From Martelella sp. HB161492 (GTDB lineage Bacteria > Pseudomonadota > Alphaproteobacteria > Rhizobiales > Rhizobiaceae), in NCBI RefSeq assembly GCF_013184775.1, contig NZ_JAATVV010000015.1:1-64000 (forward strand): DNA of 64,000 nucleotides, given 5' to 3'. Of the stretch, positions 9,353 to 17,446 are shown piece after piece (position 1 is the first letter of the stretch; each line of letters begins with the position of its first letter). The notes below the pieces were generated by a model. The model did not search any database. It saw nothing but the letters and a program-made list of their open reading frames with translations, and was not told the DNA's origin. A program made the position numbers and the translations under genes.

Positions 9353-10191
9353 GATCCAGATACTTTCTGCCTATATTTTTCAGATTCCATCTGAAGCAGC
9401 CGGTTCCTTTCGGCATCTTCCAGGAATTTCAGTGTCAATCCGATCTTCGGGATGAAACAGGCAAGGAACTGCACGGCCTGCCTTGTCTCAATCCCGGCTC
9501 GCGTCTGCTGCAGCGCGGCATTGCTATGATAAACGGCCTGATCGGGGAACAGCAGCCCGTCAACGGCAACAGTTTCGCAAACGGGGAAATCCAGGGCGGT
9601 ATCAAAATGCGCCCGAATGGTTTCGTTGACCTTTTCATGCAGCGCGAGCGCCGCATCCTCGCTGTCCGCACTCACGATCAGCCCATGATTTTCCAAAAAG
9701 AGAATTCCTGGATGCGTGTCATCCGCCAGGACCGCAATTTTCTTGGTCAGGTCCAGGCCTGGTGTCGCGTAGGGAACCCAGAGCATGTCAGGAAAAAGCG
9801 CTGACGCCAGTTCTTCGCCTTCCTGCGAGCAATTCAGCAGATTGGCCCAGACCGAATGGCTATGCAGCACGCAGCGGCCGAGAATGGCGTGGAAGCCTGT
9901 CTCGATGGAGGATCTGATGGATGGGGTGTCCGACCATGAGCACGCCGTCATCAGCGCCGAATAGTCGTCCTCGCTCATACAGTTTGCGACGTCGCGTTTC
10001 ATCCGCTGCCAGTCCACAGGTATGAAACCGGTTTCGGCGGAAATCCCGTCCAGCAACCGCCCGGAGGCCTTTACATACATGGTGCGCTCGTCGGTCTTGA
10101 TCGACGTGTTGCCGCCGCCGCCCTGAACATAGCCGGTGTTCGAGCCCAGATACCGCGAAACATCGACGAGCTTTTGGATATCAGATGCCAT
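9349..10191 (-). CDS. Class II aldolase/adducin-family protein
   Basis: A 280-residue class II (zinc) aldolase-fold protein. GGGGNTSIK at 25-33 is the phosphate-binding loop, YVKASGRLL the second signature, HSHSVW near 113 carries two zinc-ligand histidines, and LENHGLI near 166 supplies a further histidine. The family reversibly joins or splits sugar phosphates, usually with DHAP, lactaldehyde or glycolaldehyde; some members are epimerases or decarboxylases. A class II aldolase between two nucleotidyltransferases and a kinase fusion suggests that it shapes the carbon skeleton of the sugar that is then activated. It overlaps the kinase-fusion gene by 11 bp and the next gene by 4 bp. Confidence 0.8.
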   Translation of the reverse strand: MASDIQKLVDVSRYLGSNTGYVQGGGGNTSIKTDERTMYVKASGRLLDGISAETGFIPVDWQRMKRDVANCMSEDDYSALMTACSWSDTPSIRSSIETGFHAILGRCVLHSHSVWANLLNCSQEGEELASALFPDMLWVPYATPGLDLTKKIAVLADDTHPGILFLENHGLIVSADSEDAALALHEKVNETIRAHFDTALDFPVCETVAVDGLLFPDQAVYHSNAALQQTRAGIETRQAVQFLACFIPKIGLTLKFLEDAERNRLLQMESEKYRQKVSGS

Positions 10192-12331
10192 TATCAGCCT
10201 CCCAGTCGCTGAAGATACAATAGCTTGCGATCAACTGAATGACACCTTGCCAACCCCCTTCCCAGGCGGGATCATATATCCCGAATTGCTGCAGTCCCTT
10301 TACGTGCTTTTCACCCAGAGCCGCGATATCCTCCAGCTTTGGTGGCGTGTCGAATTCGATGACCTGGGAGTCGTTCTCGTCATAGTAATGGTGAACTGCG
10401 CCTGGATGTGCGTCCATGAGATCCGAAACAACCGGATCAAGGAAATAGGCGTTGGAAAGCGACAGCCGCAGCCATTCGTGGACTTCATAGTCCTTGTTGC
10501 CGATCTGGTCTTCCGGAATTTCCTCCTGCAGCATGAAGGAAATGATGATATCGGCATAGCCTTCCTGCTTGATAATGTACTTTTCGGAATCCCCGCGTCG
10601 TTGCCGGATTGACGCAAGGACCTCTTCCCTGGGGTAATTGCGATTCTCCATATCCCGTAACACCTTGCGGTGAAGCAGAAGTGTGTGGTCCGGCTTCATG
10701 AAGATTTTCAGATCAAAGAGATCGCGTGCCGGCTTCAGGTAGAAGGAATGCAAGCCCTCAAGGATCATCACCGGCCGTGGGTTGACCGGAAGTTCATCCG
10801 TGAAGCGACCGGTATCATGGTCATAATGCCGGCGCCGGATCAGCTTGTTTCGCCGAAGCTGCTTCAGGTAAACGAGCTCATGATGCAGTTCATTTGCCCG
10901 CGGATCCAGATGAGTCAATTCGCTCCAGCGTTTATGCCCTCTCTGCCACTTGTGCATGTCGTCGCCGCAGATCACCCCGAGAAGGTTCAGGCCGAACAGG
11001 TTCTGAAGGCTATCGGAAACCGTAGACTTGCCGGATCCAGAATCTCCGGCGACACCCAGCATGAACGGTCGGGCGATGAGTTTGCTGCTCTGCGGAACAT
11101 GAATGCCCCTGAAATACATCACCACGCTGCTAAGCAGCAGAAATGTCTGCAGTCCGGTGAAAGCGAGATTCACGAACAGCTCCGGATCCCAGCCGCGCCG
11201 GGCAAGCGCGGCATAGGCCGACGGAACGGTAGGCAAGCCCTTAATCTGCAGCAGCTGCGTGAAGTCTGAATTCGGTATCAAACCAAAATAGAGAAAATAG
11301 GACCCCTGCAGAGCAACGATCAGCAACTGGTACGGATAGGGAATGCGAGCGTAAAAATAGGCAAAGAACGGGATAACCCAGAAATACCAGCCCTGGGAAG
11401 GCGGCACGAACAGCAGAATGATGCTGCAGGCAAAACCGACGAATATCAGGAACAGATCCCTGTTCCGAATATGGATATGGCTGGAATATATGATCAGTCC
11501 CGTCAGGACGGACGGAATGATGTAGAAGTGTAGGTCCTGATAACCCGTTGAAATTGCAGCGAGTCCTACCTTGTTCTGCTCGGGGTTCAAGAACACCATG
11601 CCGATGAAGCTGCTGCTGGTCAGAAATGGCAGGTTCAAGATGATGAATACTGCGGCCGAGATCAGAAGATATTTGGCGATCGTCGAGCCACGCTGCGCAT
11701 TCTGCCAAAGATAGACCAGAATGAAGGGCAGCATCAAAAACATGTGCGTTTTGGCACTGATCGCCAGTCCGAACAGGATCGCGGAAGCCAGGGGGCGCCT
11801 GGAAAAGAGGAAGTAGGCGGACAAGAGTGCCAATGCCATCGGAATAGCATCAAGCTGTCCATGCAGGTAGCTGATGTAGAACAGGACTGGGCTGGCCCAA
11901 TAGAGCCAAAGCAATACCTTCACTTTCTGTCGCAGCCATCGGCAAAGAACGAGCAATATTGCCAGATCAGCCAGGAGGAGAGGGATGCGATAGACGAAGA
12001 GCAGGAAATTCTCGTTTTCGGAGGTCAGCCCAACAAGTGAAAGCAGCCAACGCGGGAATGCCATAATATAGAGCATCGCCGCCGGATAAGGGAAATTCAG
12101 CACATCTCCCCTGGACCAGAAGGTATGATAAGGGTTCCGTGTCGGGTCGGCGACAAAAGCTTCCAGAAACGGAATGAAAAGACCGGTCAGATAGCTGGAT
12201 CCGAAGAGGCAGGATGCAACAATCTTGATGACCAGAACGGACCAGAAAACCTTCGATCGGATAACGGCCCGAGTCCAGTTCATTATGCGCGCACTGAAGT
12301 GCGTGTTTGCTGCTGCTGCCTTTTCGATCAT
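10181..12331 (-). CDS. GT-C membrane glycosyltransferase fused to a P-loop sugar/uridine kinase
   Basis: This 716-residue protein has two unrelated halves. Residues ~25-410 are a polytopic membrane domain with about ten helices, a periplasmic loop containing FWSRGDVLNFPYP (71-83) and the HGQLDAIP motif (157-164), resembling polyprenyl-phosphate-sugar GT-C mannosyltransferases. Residues 422-716 form a soluble uridine-kinase/phosphoribulokinase-like P-loop domain: GDSGSGKST (429-437), CGDDMHKW, HLDPRAN, RHYDHDTG (501-508) and VMILEGLHSF (521-530). The open frame is continuous across the junction with no sign of an assembly frameshift. The kinase would face the cytoplasm and the GT active site the periplasm. 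Start ATG 12331 overlaps the GtrA stop. Inferred role: phosphorylating the sugar precursor and transferring the lipid-linked sugar in one polypeptide. Confidence 0.8.
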   Translation of the reverse strand: MIEKAAAANTHFSARIMNWTRAVIRSKVFWSVLVIKIVASCLFGSSYLTGLFIPFLEAFVADPTRNPYHTFWSRGDVLNFPYPAAMLYIMAFPRWLLSLVGLTSENENFLLFVYRIPLLLADLAILLVLCRWLRQKVKVLLWLYWASPVLFYISYLHGQLDAIPMALALLSAYFLFSRRPLASAILFGLAISAKTHMFLMLPFILVYLWQNAQRGSTIAKYLLISAAVFIILNLPFLTSSSFIGMVFLNPEQNKVGLAAISTGYQDLHFYIIPSVLTGLIIYSSHIHIRNRDLFLIFVGFACSIILLFVPPSQGWYFWVIPFFAYFYARIPYPYQLLIVALQGSYFLYFGLIPNSDFTQLLQIKGLPTVPSAYAALARRGWDPELFVNLAFTGLQTFLLLSSVVMYFRGIHVPQSSKLIARPFMLGVAGDSGSGKSTVSDSLQNLFGLNLLGVICGDDMHKWQRGHKRWSELTHLDPRANELHHELVYLKQLRRNKLIRRRHYDHDTGRFTDELPVNPRPVMILEGLHSFYLKPARDLFDLKIFMKPDHTLLLHRKVLRDMENRNYPREEVLASIRQRRGDSEKYIIKQEGYADIIISFMLQEEIPEDQIGNKDYEVHEWLRLSLSNAYFLDPVVSDLMDAHPGAVHHYYDENDSQVIEFDTPPKLEDIAALGEKHVKGLQQFGIYDPAWEGGWQGVIQLIASYCIFSDWEADNGI

Positions 12332-12723
12332 GGCTGAGCTCTGAATACCAACAACCGCGTTCCGAGGAAATTTGTGCAGGTCGTAAGGCAGATCGTGATC
12401 AAATTGCCTAAAAGCGGATCCAAGCCAAATACCTCCACCAGCAACCTGAAAAAGGCTATCCCAAGACCAAGAGATACCATGTAAACGGCGACATATTTCG
12501 AAACCACCGCGAGGGTGGAGGCTTCGCGCACCTGGAATGTCCAGATTTTGTTGAATATGTAACCGAAACCCAAACCCGCCAGAAAGCCCACCACGAATGC
12601 CAGAGAATAGTCGGTGCCGGCAAGCTCAAATAGTACATAAAAAAAACAATAGTTGATAACTGTTGATGCCCCGCCCACGATCAGGAATCTGAGGAGCGGA
12701 GAACTGGGAATACTTTTAATCAC
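12328..12723 (-). CDS. GtrA-like four-helix membrane protein
   Basis: A 131-residue GtrA-family protein with four predicted transmembrane helices. RFLIVGGASTVINY near the N terminus is the family signature, GFGYIFNKIWTF lies in the middle, and the C terminus (TNFLGTRLLVF) matches the usual NFxxxRxxVF ending. GtrA proteins are thought to move undecaprenyl-phosphate-linked sugars to the periplasmic face for O-antigen or other surface-glycan decoration. It overlaps the HAD gene upstream and the GT-C/kinase gene downstream by ATGA, so flippase, periplasmic transferase and, further down, the polyprenyl-type GT2 are co-expressed. Confidence 0.88.
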   Translation of the reverse strand: MIKSIPSSPLLRFLIVGGASTVINYCFFYVLFELAGTDYSLAFVVGFLAGLGFGYIFNKIWTFQVREASTLAVVSKYVAVYMVSLGLGIAFFRLLVEVFGLDPLLGNLITICLTTCTNFLGTRLLVFRAQP

Positions 12724-13394
12724 GCGGCCGCCATTTCATTAAGATCTACCCGATAGCCCCGAATCCCGAGAGACAAAGCGCCTCTCACATCCTTTTTGAA
12801 GCTGTCTCCCAACATGATTGCGTCACGCGCATCAATGCCAAGCTTCTGTAAAGCCAGACTGAACATTCGGGCGTCAGGTTTCTCAGCGCCAACTTCTTCT
12901 GAGGTGACAAGCTGGTCAATAAATTTCCCGATACCGAGACGGTCGATCTTTCTGATCTGCACATGGGCTGTCATGTCGGTCACAATACAGACAGGGAGTT
13001 GCAGTTCCTTGCATCTTGCCAGAAAACCGAGAGCGGAGGCATGGGGTGTCATAACGGACAGAAATGTGTCCCAATAGACCTGATCCAGAGTGAACGCCTG
13101 TTCAAAAGGCTTTCTACAGTTGAGGTCTTCGCACATCATTTGAAAGGCGAAAAGCCTTGAGCGGCAGGCACCCTGACCAGCGAGACGTTTCGTCACCGCC
13201 GTCCGGCACGCTCTGTATGTGTTGAAGTAGTCATCCTTGGACAGTCCGAGATTGTCTCGTGAAAATGCGGCATCCAGCGCTGAAGCGTGGCAGGGGTCAT
13301 AGCGGTAGATTGTGTCGTCCAGATCAATCAGAACGCCTCGAACCCCTTCAAGAGCGATATCATCAAATGCAACGGTCCTATCCTTGCATTCCAT
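12720..13394 (-). CDS. HAD-superfamily phosphatase, first gene of glycan operon
   Basis: A haloacid-dehalogenase hydrolase of 224 residues from ATG 13394. Motif I is LIDLDDTIY, motif II VTDMT, motif III the lysine in GAEKPDARMF, motif IV LGDSFKKDV. The helical cap between motifs I and II makes it a C1-type pyrimidine-nucleotidase/beta-phosphoglucomutase relative. The ATG at 13394 was chosen because GGAGG sits 6 bases upstream; in-frame starts up to 13433 (TTG) are possible. It heads the operon and overlaps gtrA by ATGA. It could dephosphorylate the aldolase product before or after activation; substrate unknown. Confidence 0.8.
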   Translation of the reverse strand: MECKDRTVAFDDIALEGVRGVLIDLDDTIYRYDPCHASALDAAFSRDNLGLSKDDYFNTYRACRTAVTKRLAGQGACRSRLFAFQMMCEDLNCRKPFEQAFTLDQVYWDTFLSVMTPHASALGFLARCKELQLPVCIVTDMTAHVQIRKIDRLGIGKFIDQLVTSEEVGAEKPDARMFSLALQKLGIDARDAIMLGDSFKKDVRGALSLGIRGYRVDLNEMAAA

Positions 13395-13730
13395 TCTCGT
13401 CCTCCGCATCGCGCTTTCTTTTGATATAGGCAATGATCCGGGCGCTTTGGCCCGTTTGACAGCATTTTCAAGGTTTAGCTAGCTTTTAAACTCAGTTGAC
13501 CGCCAAGTCATTATGCCTCTTTGCAGGTTTTAGGTTCAAGCGCCGAATGTTGCCGGTCTTCGTTGCAGCCTTATGACGACATCTCGTTCGTCCGTTGACA
13601 TGCTCGCATGATCGACGACGTCCAGAAAAATGCGCACCGCCAGGCATGCCATGACTGTCGATGCCAAAAGCCATGCTGCTTGGCCGGCCCCCCTGCTGTA
13701 ACCGAAGGGAAGACGCTTGCCTTGCCTCGT
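13395..13730. other. Gap upstream of glycan operon
   Basis: A 336-bp stretch between the operon head and the stop of the orphan membrane protein. It must hold the operon promoter, read leftward, but I can only point to TTGAAA about 70 bp upstream of the ATG, without a good -10 partner. No coding region is convincing; an 80-codon minus-strand frame overlaps the end of the upstream gene and has no ribosome site. Confidence 0.4.
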
Positions 13731-15485
13731 TCACTCGCTCCCGTTCCGTCCGAAAACGAAGCTATAGGGAATTTTCGAATTCTGATCGCGCATTATCTGC
13801 ACAGGCCTGTCGGGGATCAGCTCAATACTGCGGACATCGGGCACTGGCTTATCGAATGGAATGAACAGCACCCCGCCATTCCCTCCTTTGACCTTGGCAT
13901 AAAGCGGACCGCGGGCATCAATGGCCTGTCCGTTGACGAGAATGTCGAAGCGCATTGTTTCATCGAAGGCACCGACTGTCCTGACATAGAGTAGAAAGCC
14001 CATGACCTCGGCTCCGGGTGCAAGGCGCTGTGTCATGTCGAACTGCATCGGCTGTTCCGGGCTTGCCGTCCCTTCCCAAACCAGCCGGCTCTCGACCGGC
14101 GCAGAATCGAGCAGCGCGCAGCCTTTTGTCGAATATGGTGCGTGGAATGTATAGGGTGTGGGAATACAGAAAGCCCGGCCATCCGGGAACTCCACGGAGC
14201 GCCAACCATCCTGCCACATCGACGCTGTGGCCTCCGCCCGGTACATCAAATCGGGCGGGGCGATTGACCGGCTCCAGCCGTGCAGCATCGCGAAGGCCAG
14301 AACCAGCGGCACGACCCGGGCAAAACCGGGCGCCAGCGGTCCGAGACGACGCGCCAGGCCAGACATCAGGGCATCGACCAGTGCCATGAACAGAACCAGC
14401 ACGAATCCGTAAACGGGAAACACATGGTAGAACAGCATTCCGTCCGTGGTGAGGGCTGCCCAGTTCAGGAAACGTGTGACCACCATCGCCGCCGCTCCGG
14501 CATAGGCCAGGCATATGATCCACGTGCCGAACAGCCCCAGGGCTACGGGGCCACGCCTCAGGTTCACCGCGACAGCGAGTATCAACAGCGCTGCGCCGGC
14601 CAGTGCCGCAGCAATGGCAGACAGCCCCTCGACGCCGAGAAGCTGCATCAGTGCAGTGCCAGGAATGGCCAGGCCGGTGGCCAAACGCTCTGGCAGCGTG
14701 ATGGCCGGGTTCGACAGCCAGGAGCTCATGCCCGGATTGCGGACCGCCACCGTGACGGCAACAGCAAGATTTGCGAGTGTCAGCAGGATCATGATGCCGG
14801 CCAGCAGGCGTCCGGTCCCGCGCTGCCGCACAAAGGCCAGCACCTGCAGCGGCAAGGTAATTACCGACAGAATCTTGGTAAGCGAGAGCACGCAGGCAAC
14901 CATGAGAAGTCGTTCGATCCGCTGCCCCCGCCCCTGGCAGGCGAGTGCAAGGATCAGCGTCATGGCGAAGATCTGTGCATATCCAACATTGTAGACGAAG
15001 CGCAGCTGATGATTGCCGATCGTGACCAGGATAACGACGGCGAGCCAGCGCAGCCCGTCAGAACGCACCAGTGCACGAAAGATATTGAGCGCCAGAAGCC
15101 CGAGCAGCGCTCCTCGTAGCAGCGCACCGATGACCTGGTAGAAGAGACCCGCCTCGGCAGGCCTGATGTGCAGAAACTCGCCCACTCCGGCCAGCAGGCG
15201 CGGGATGAGGGAGATGTAGTTGAAATCCGGCCTGAAGATGGTGCGCAGTCCGTTCCACTCCGCATCCCTGAAAAAGGCCAGCTGGTCGGAAAACAGAGCC
15301 GTGCCGGGCTCGAAGAGCTCCGGGTAGCGCAGGTAATCGAGGAACAGTGTGCCAGCGGCGCAGGCTAGAACGATCGCAAACGCATAGCGGGTTCCGAACT
15401 CTGCCCGGTCAAAGTCGACCGGTGACAGGATATCCCGTAGCAACCTGAAAACTCGCCGTTGTTCGGTTGCGGCTTGCCTTTGCAT
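13731..15485 (-). CDS. Polytopic membrane protein, GT-C-like layout, unknown function
   Basis: A 584-residue protein from ATG 15485, chosen because GAGAGGA lies nine bases upstream; in-frame starts at 15530 and 15509 lack one. After a short basic N terminus come about eleven hydrophobic helices up to roughly residue 420, then a ~150-residue soluble C-terminal domain with two cysteines (AFCIPTP, KGCALL) and a beta-rich pattern. The first periplasmic loop carries acidic residues (FSDQLAFFRDAEW), as in GT-C enzymes, but no diagnostic motif is present, so glycosyltransferase is only a possibility. It stands alone upstream of the glycan operon on the same strand, 336 bp away. Confidence 0.7.
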   Translation of the reverse strand: MQRQAATEQRRVFRLLRDILSPVDFDRAEFGTRYAFAIVLACAAGTLFLDYLRYPELFEPGTALFSDQLAFFRDAEWNGLRTIFRPDFNYISLIPRLLAGVGEFLHIRPAEAGLFYQVIGALLRGALLGLLALNIFRALVRSDGLRWLAVVILVTIGNHQLRFVYNVGYAQIFAMTLILALACQGRGQRIERLLMVACVLSLTKILSVITLPLQVLAFVRQRGTGRLLAGIMILLTLANLAVAVTVAVRNPGMSSWLSNPAITLPERLATGLAIPGTALMQLLGVEGLSAIAAALAGAALLILAVAVNLRRGPVALGLFGTWIICLAYAGAAAMVVTRFLNWAALTTDGMLFYHVFPVYGFVLVLFMALVDALMSGLARRLGPLAPGFARVVPLVLAFAMLHGWSRSIAPPDLMYRAEATASMWQDGWRSVEFPDGRAFCIPTPYTFHAPYSTKGCALLDSAPVESRLVWEGTASPEQPMQFDMTQRLAPGAEVMGFLLYVRTVGAFDETMRFDILVNGQAIDARGPLYAKVKGGNGGVLFIPFDKPVPDVRSIELIPDRPVQIMRDQNSKIPYSFVFGRNGSE

Positions 15486-15765
15486 GTTGCGCGTCCTCTC
15501 ACATGCCATTGCGGTGATTCTGAAGCGCAAGTTATCTCAGATTGATGCGGGCGCACAATGTGACTTTCTCATGATTCGAATAGCTAAATACGGTTTCTAC
15601 TGCTGAAAGCGCAGTATACCGTTTCATCGCCGTTCAGACAGAAAGGTCTCCTCAGATAAAGACGGCAGAAATGGCGATGGAATAGGCTCGCGTATCGCAG
15701 CCGCCCTCGGTATCCGTTTTCGTCTCAGAATAGTGACGAAGCTCTCTGCCTGATGGCCCGCAGGC
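15486..15765. other. Intergenic gap with an interrupted hairpin at 15590-15622
   Basis: Between the orphan membrane protein and the VOC gene, ACGGT-ttc-TACTGC (15590-15603) pairs with GCAGTA-t-ACCGT (15611-15622) around a 7-base loop. It lies about 145 bp beyond the VOC stop, read leftward, and about 105 bp upstream of the membrane-protein start. Without a U-tract it could be a weak terminator or an operator for the membrane-protein gene. No coding sequence is apparent. Confidence 0.35.
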
Positions 15766-16149
15766 TCATGCGGGGCCCTGAAAGACCGCTTCGATGTTAT
15801 TTCCGGCCGGGTCGATAATGAAGGCCGCGAAATAGGCATCGTGATACTTCACGCGTATGCCCGGTCCGCCGTTGTCCACGCCGCCGGCGGTCAGGGCGGC
15901 TGCATGAAAGGCCACGACCTGCGCGCGGTCGCAGGCGCGAAAGGCCAGGTGAACCGGCGTCGGCTCTGCCCCTGGCGCCCCGCCGATGAAGAACTCGGCA
16001 CGGTCGCGTCCAAAGCCGGCAATACCGCCCTCGGGTCGATCAACGAAGAACTTCCGCTCAATGCCCAGGGGCGCGAGTGCCGCTTCGTAGAAGCGCTGCA
16101 TTTCCGTCAGGCGGGTAGTCTTGAGGCTGACGTGATCGAAGATGCTCAT
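15766..16149 (-). CDS. VOC/glyoxalase-family protein
   Basis: A 127-residue vicinal-oxygen-chelate protein. It begins MSIFDHVSLKTTRL with a metal-ligand histidine, carries PVHLAFRA (second histidine) in the middle and ends DPAGNNIEAVF, supplying the glutamate ligand. Single-module VOC proteins of this size form dimeric metal sites and act as lyases, isomerases or dioxygenases on small molecules. ATG 16149 has a GAGAGGA site; an in-frame start at 16188 would crowd the upstream gene. It follows the SDR gene by 47 bp on the same strand and is probably co-transcribed. Substrate unknown. Confidence 0.8.
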   Translation of the reverse strand: MSIFDHVSLKTTRLTEMQRFYEAALAPLGIERKFFVDRPEGGIAGFGRDRAEFFIGGAPGAEPTPVHLAFRACDRAQVVAFHAAALTAGGVDNGGPGIRVKYHDAYFAAFIIDPAGNNIEAVFQGPA

Positions 16150-16196
16150 TTCGGTTTCCTCTCGTTCATTGTTTATGCGGGCCTGCACGCAAGGGG

Positions 16197-17006
16197 TCAG
16201 GTCGTCGGCAGCATTCCGCCGTCGAGGCGGAGGTTCGAACCGGTGATGTATGCGGCGCGCGGACTTGCCAGGAAGGCGATGGCATCGGCAATCTCATCCA
16301 ACGTGCCGACCCGTCCGACGGGAACCTCGGCGAACAGCGGCAGGACTTCGGCTTCGATCTCTTTCCATGGCGCATCAGGTGATAGGTTCCTCTTCCGCGC
16401 GGCTGCGCGAAACGCCTTGTCGAGCTTTTCGCTGTGGATCGTGCCGGGCGACACGGTGTTCACCGTTATCCCCTCGGCGGCCACTGCCTTGGCCATGGAG
16501 GCCGACATTGCCAGCATTGCCGCCTTGGCAGCAGAATAATCCGGGTTCACCGCCGGTGGCATCAGGCCGGCGAGACTGGAGATATTGATGATCCGTCCCC
16601 ACCGGGCGTGGCGCATCGGCGGCAGCACCGCCTTTGCCAGGCGCATGGCGGCGAGCACGTTGGCATCATAGGTCGATGCCCATGCTGCGGCCTCGGTCGT
16701 GCTCCAGTCGGAGCCACCACCCGAACCACCGGCGTTGTTGACGAGGATCTCAATGTCGCCGACAGCTGTGCGGGTCTCGGCCAGCATTGCATCAATCTGC
16801 CTTTCGTCAGTGAGGTCGCCGCTGATTGCATGGGCGGCTCCACCGTCCGCCTCAATCTGCCCGGCGACACTGCGGGTCAGGTCCGGGTCGCGCCCGTGGA
16901 CGATGACAATTGCCCCCTCCCGGGCCAGCCCGCGTGCAATTCCGGCGCCGATGCCCTTGCTGCTGCCGGTTATCAGGGCAATCTTGCCCTTCAGGTCTAG
17001 ATCCAT
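16197..17006 (-). CDS. Short-chain dehydrogenase/reductase
   Basis: A classical 269-residue SDR. TGSSKGIGAGIA (14-25) is the Rossmann cofactor loop, NNAGG near 92 the structural motif, S near 144 with YSAAK near 157 the catalytic Ser-Tyr-Lys set, and SPGTIHSEKL the substrate/cofactor loop. The residue pattern after beta-strand 2 (HGRDPD) suggests NADP may be preferred. It is divergent from a LysR regulator and followed by a VOC protein, which suggests a small inducible detoxification or catabolic unit. Substrate cannot be named. Confidence 0.85.
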   Translation of the reverse strand: MDLDLKGKIALITGSSKGIGAGIARGLAREGAIVIVHGRDPDLTRSVAGQIEADGGAAHAISGDLTDERQIDAMLAETRTAVGDIEILVNNAGGSGGGSDWSTTEAAAWASTYDANVLAAMRLAKAVLPPMRHARWGRIINISSLAGLMPPAVNPDYSAAKAAMLAMSASMAKAVAAEGITVNTVSPGTIHSEKLDKAFRAAARKRNLSPDAPWKEIEAEVLPLFAEVPVGRVGTLDEIADAIAFLASPRAAYITGSNLRLDGGMLPTT

Positions 17007-17446
17007 GATCTGGCTCCTCTTGTCTTACGTCGGTGATGTAGGAGTGCTGTGATGGCTGGCGCAAGAACGCACTAAAAGGTGCCTATCAGTGAACTGGACA
17101 GACGCGCCTGTCTCGGGCCGGATGGTGACGTCGCCCATCTGACCCGTTGCCTGATGAGGCGCAAGAATATCCCGTGCGGTATCGCCCTTTGCAGCGCCCG
17201 CGATCGCGGCAGTCCCGGCGGGCGTCGGCGGTGCGATCGCAATCACCATTGCGGAATCTTGCGTTCATATGCGGGGTGTCAGGGAGGTGTTCGACCCCGC
17301 GGCCCTCCCGATCAGGACGAGACCGATCAGGGCTGGGAGTTCACATTCGCCGACTTTACCGGCGTTTTGAAAGGTGCCAACATCAAGATCTCGTTGGATG
17401 GCAAGGGCGCAGGGCGGGTAACAATCATTTTCGACGGGGGGATGTC
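17007..17446. other. Divergent regulatory gap between SDR and LysR genes
   Basis: A 440-bp gap that should contain both promoters and the LysR operator. I could not settle on one T-N11-A site among several weak ones. Open frames run through it in several phases because of GC-rich codons, including one continuing into the LysR gene, but none shows a recognisable domain or a ribosome site. Confidence 0.4.
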
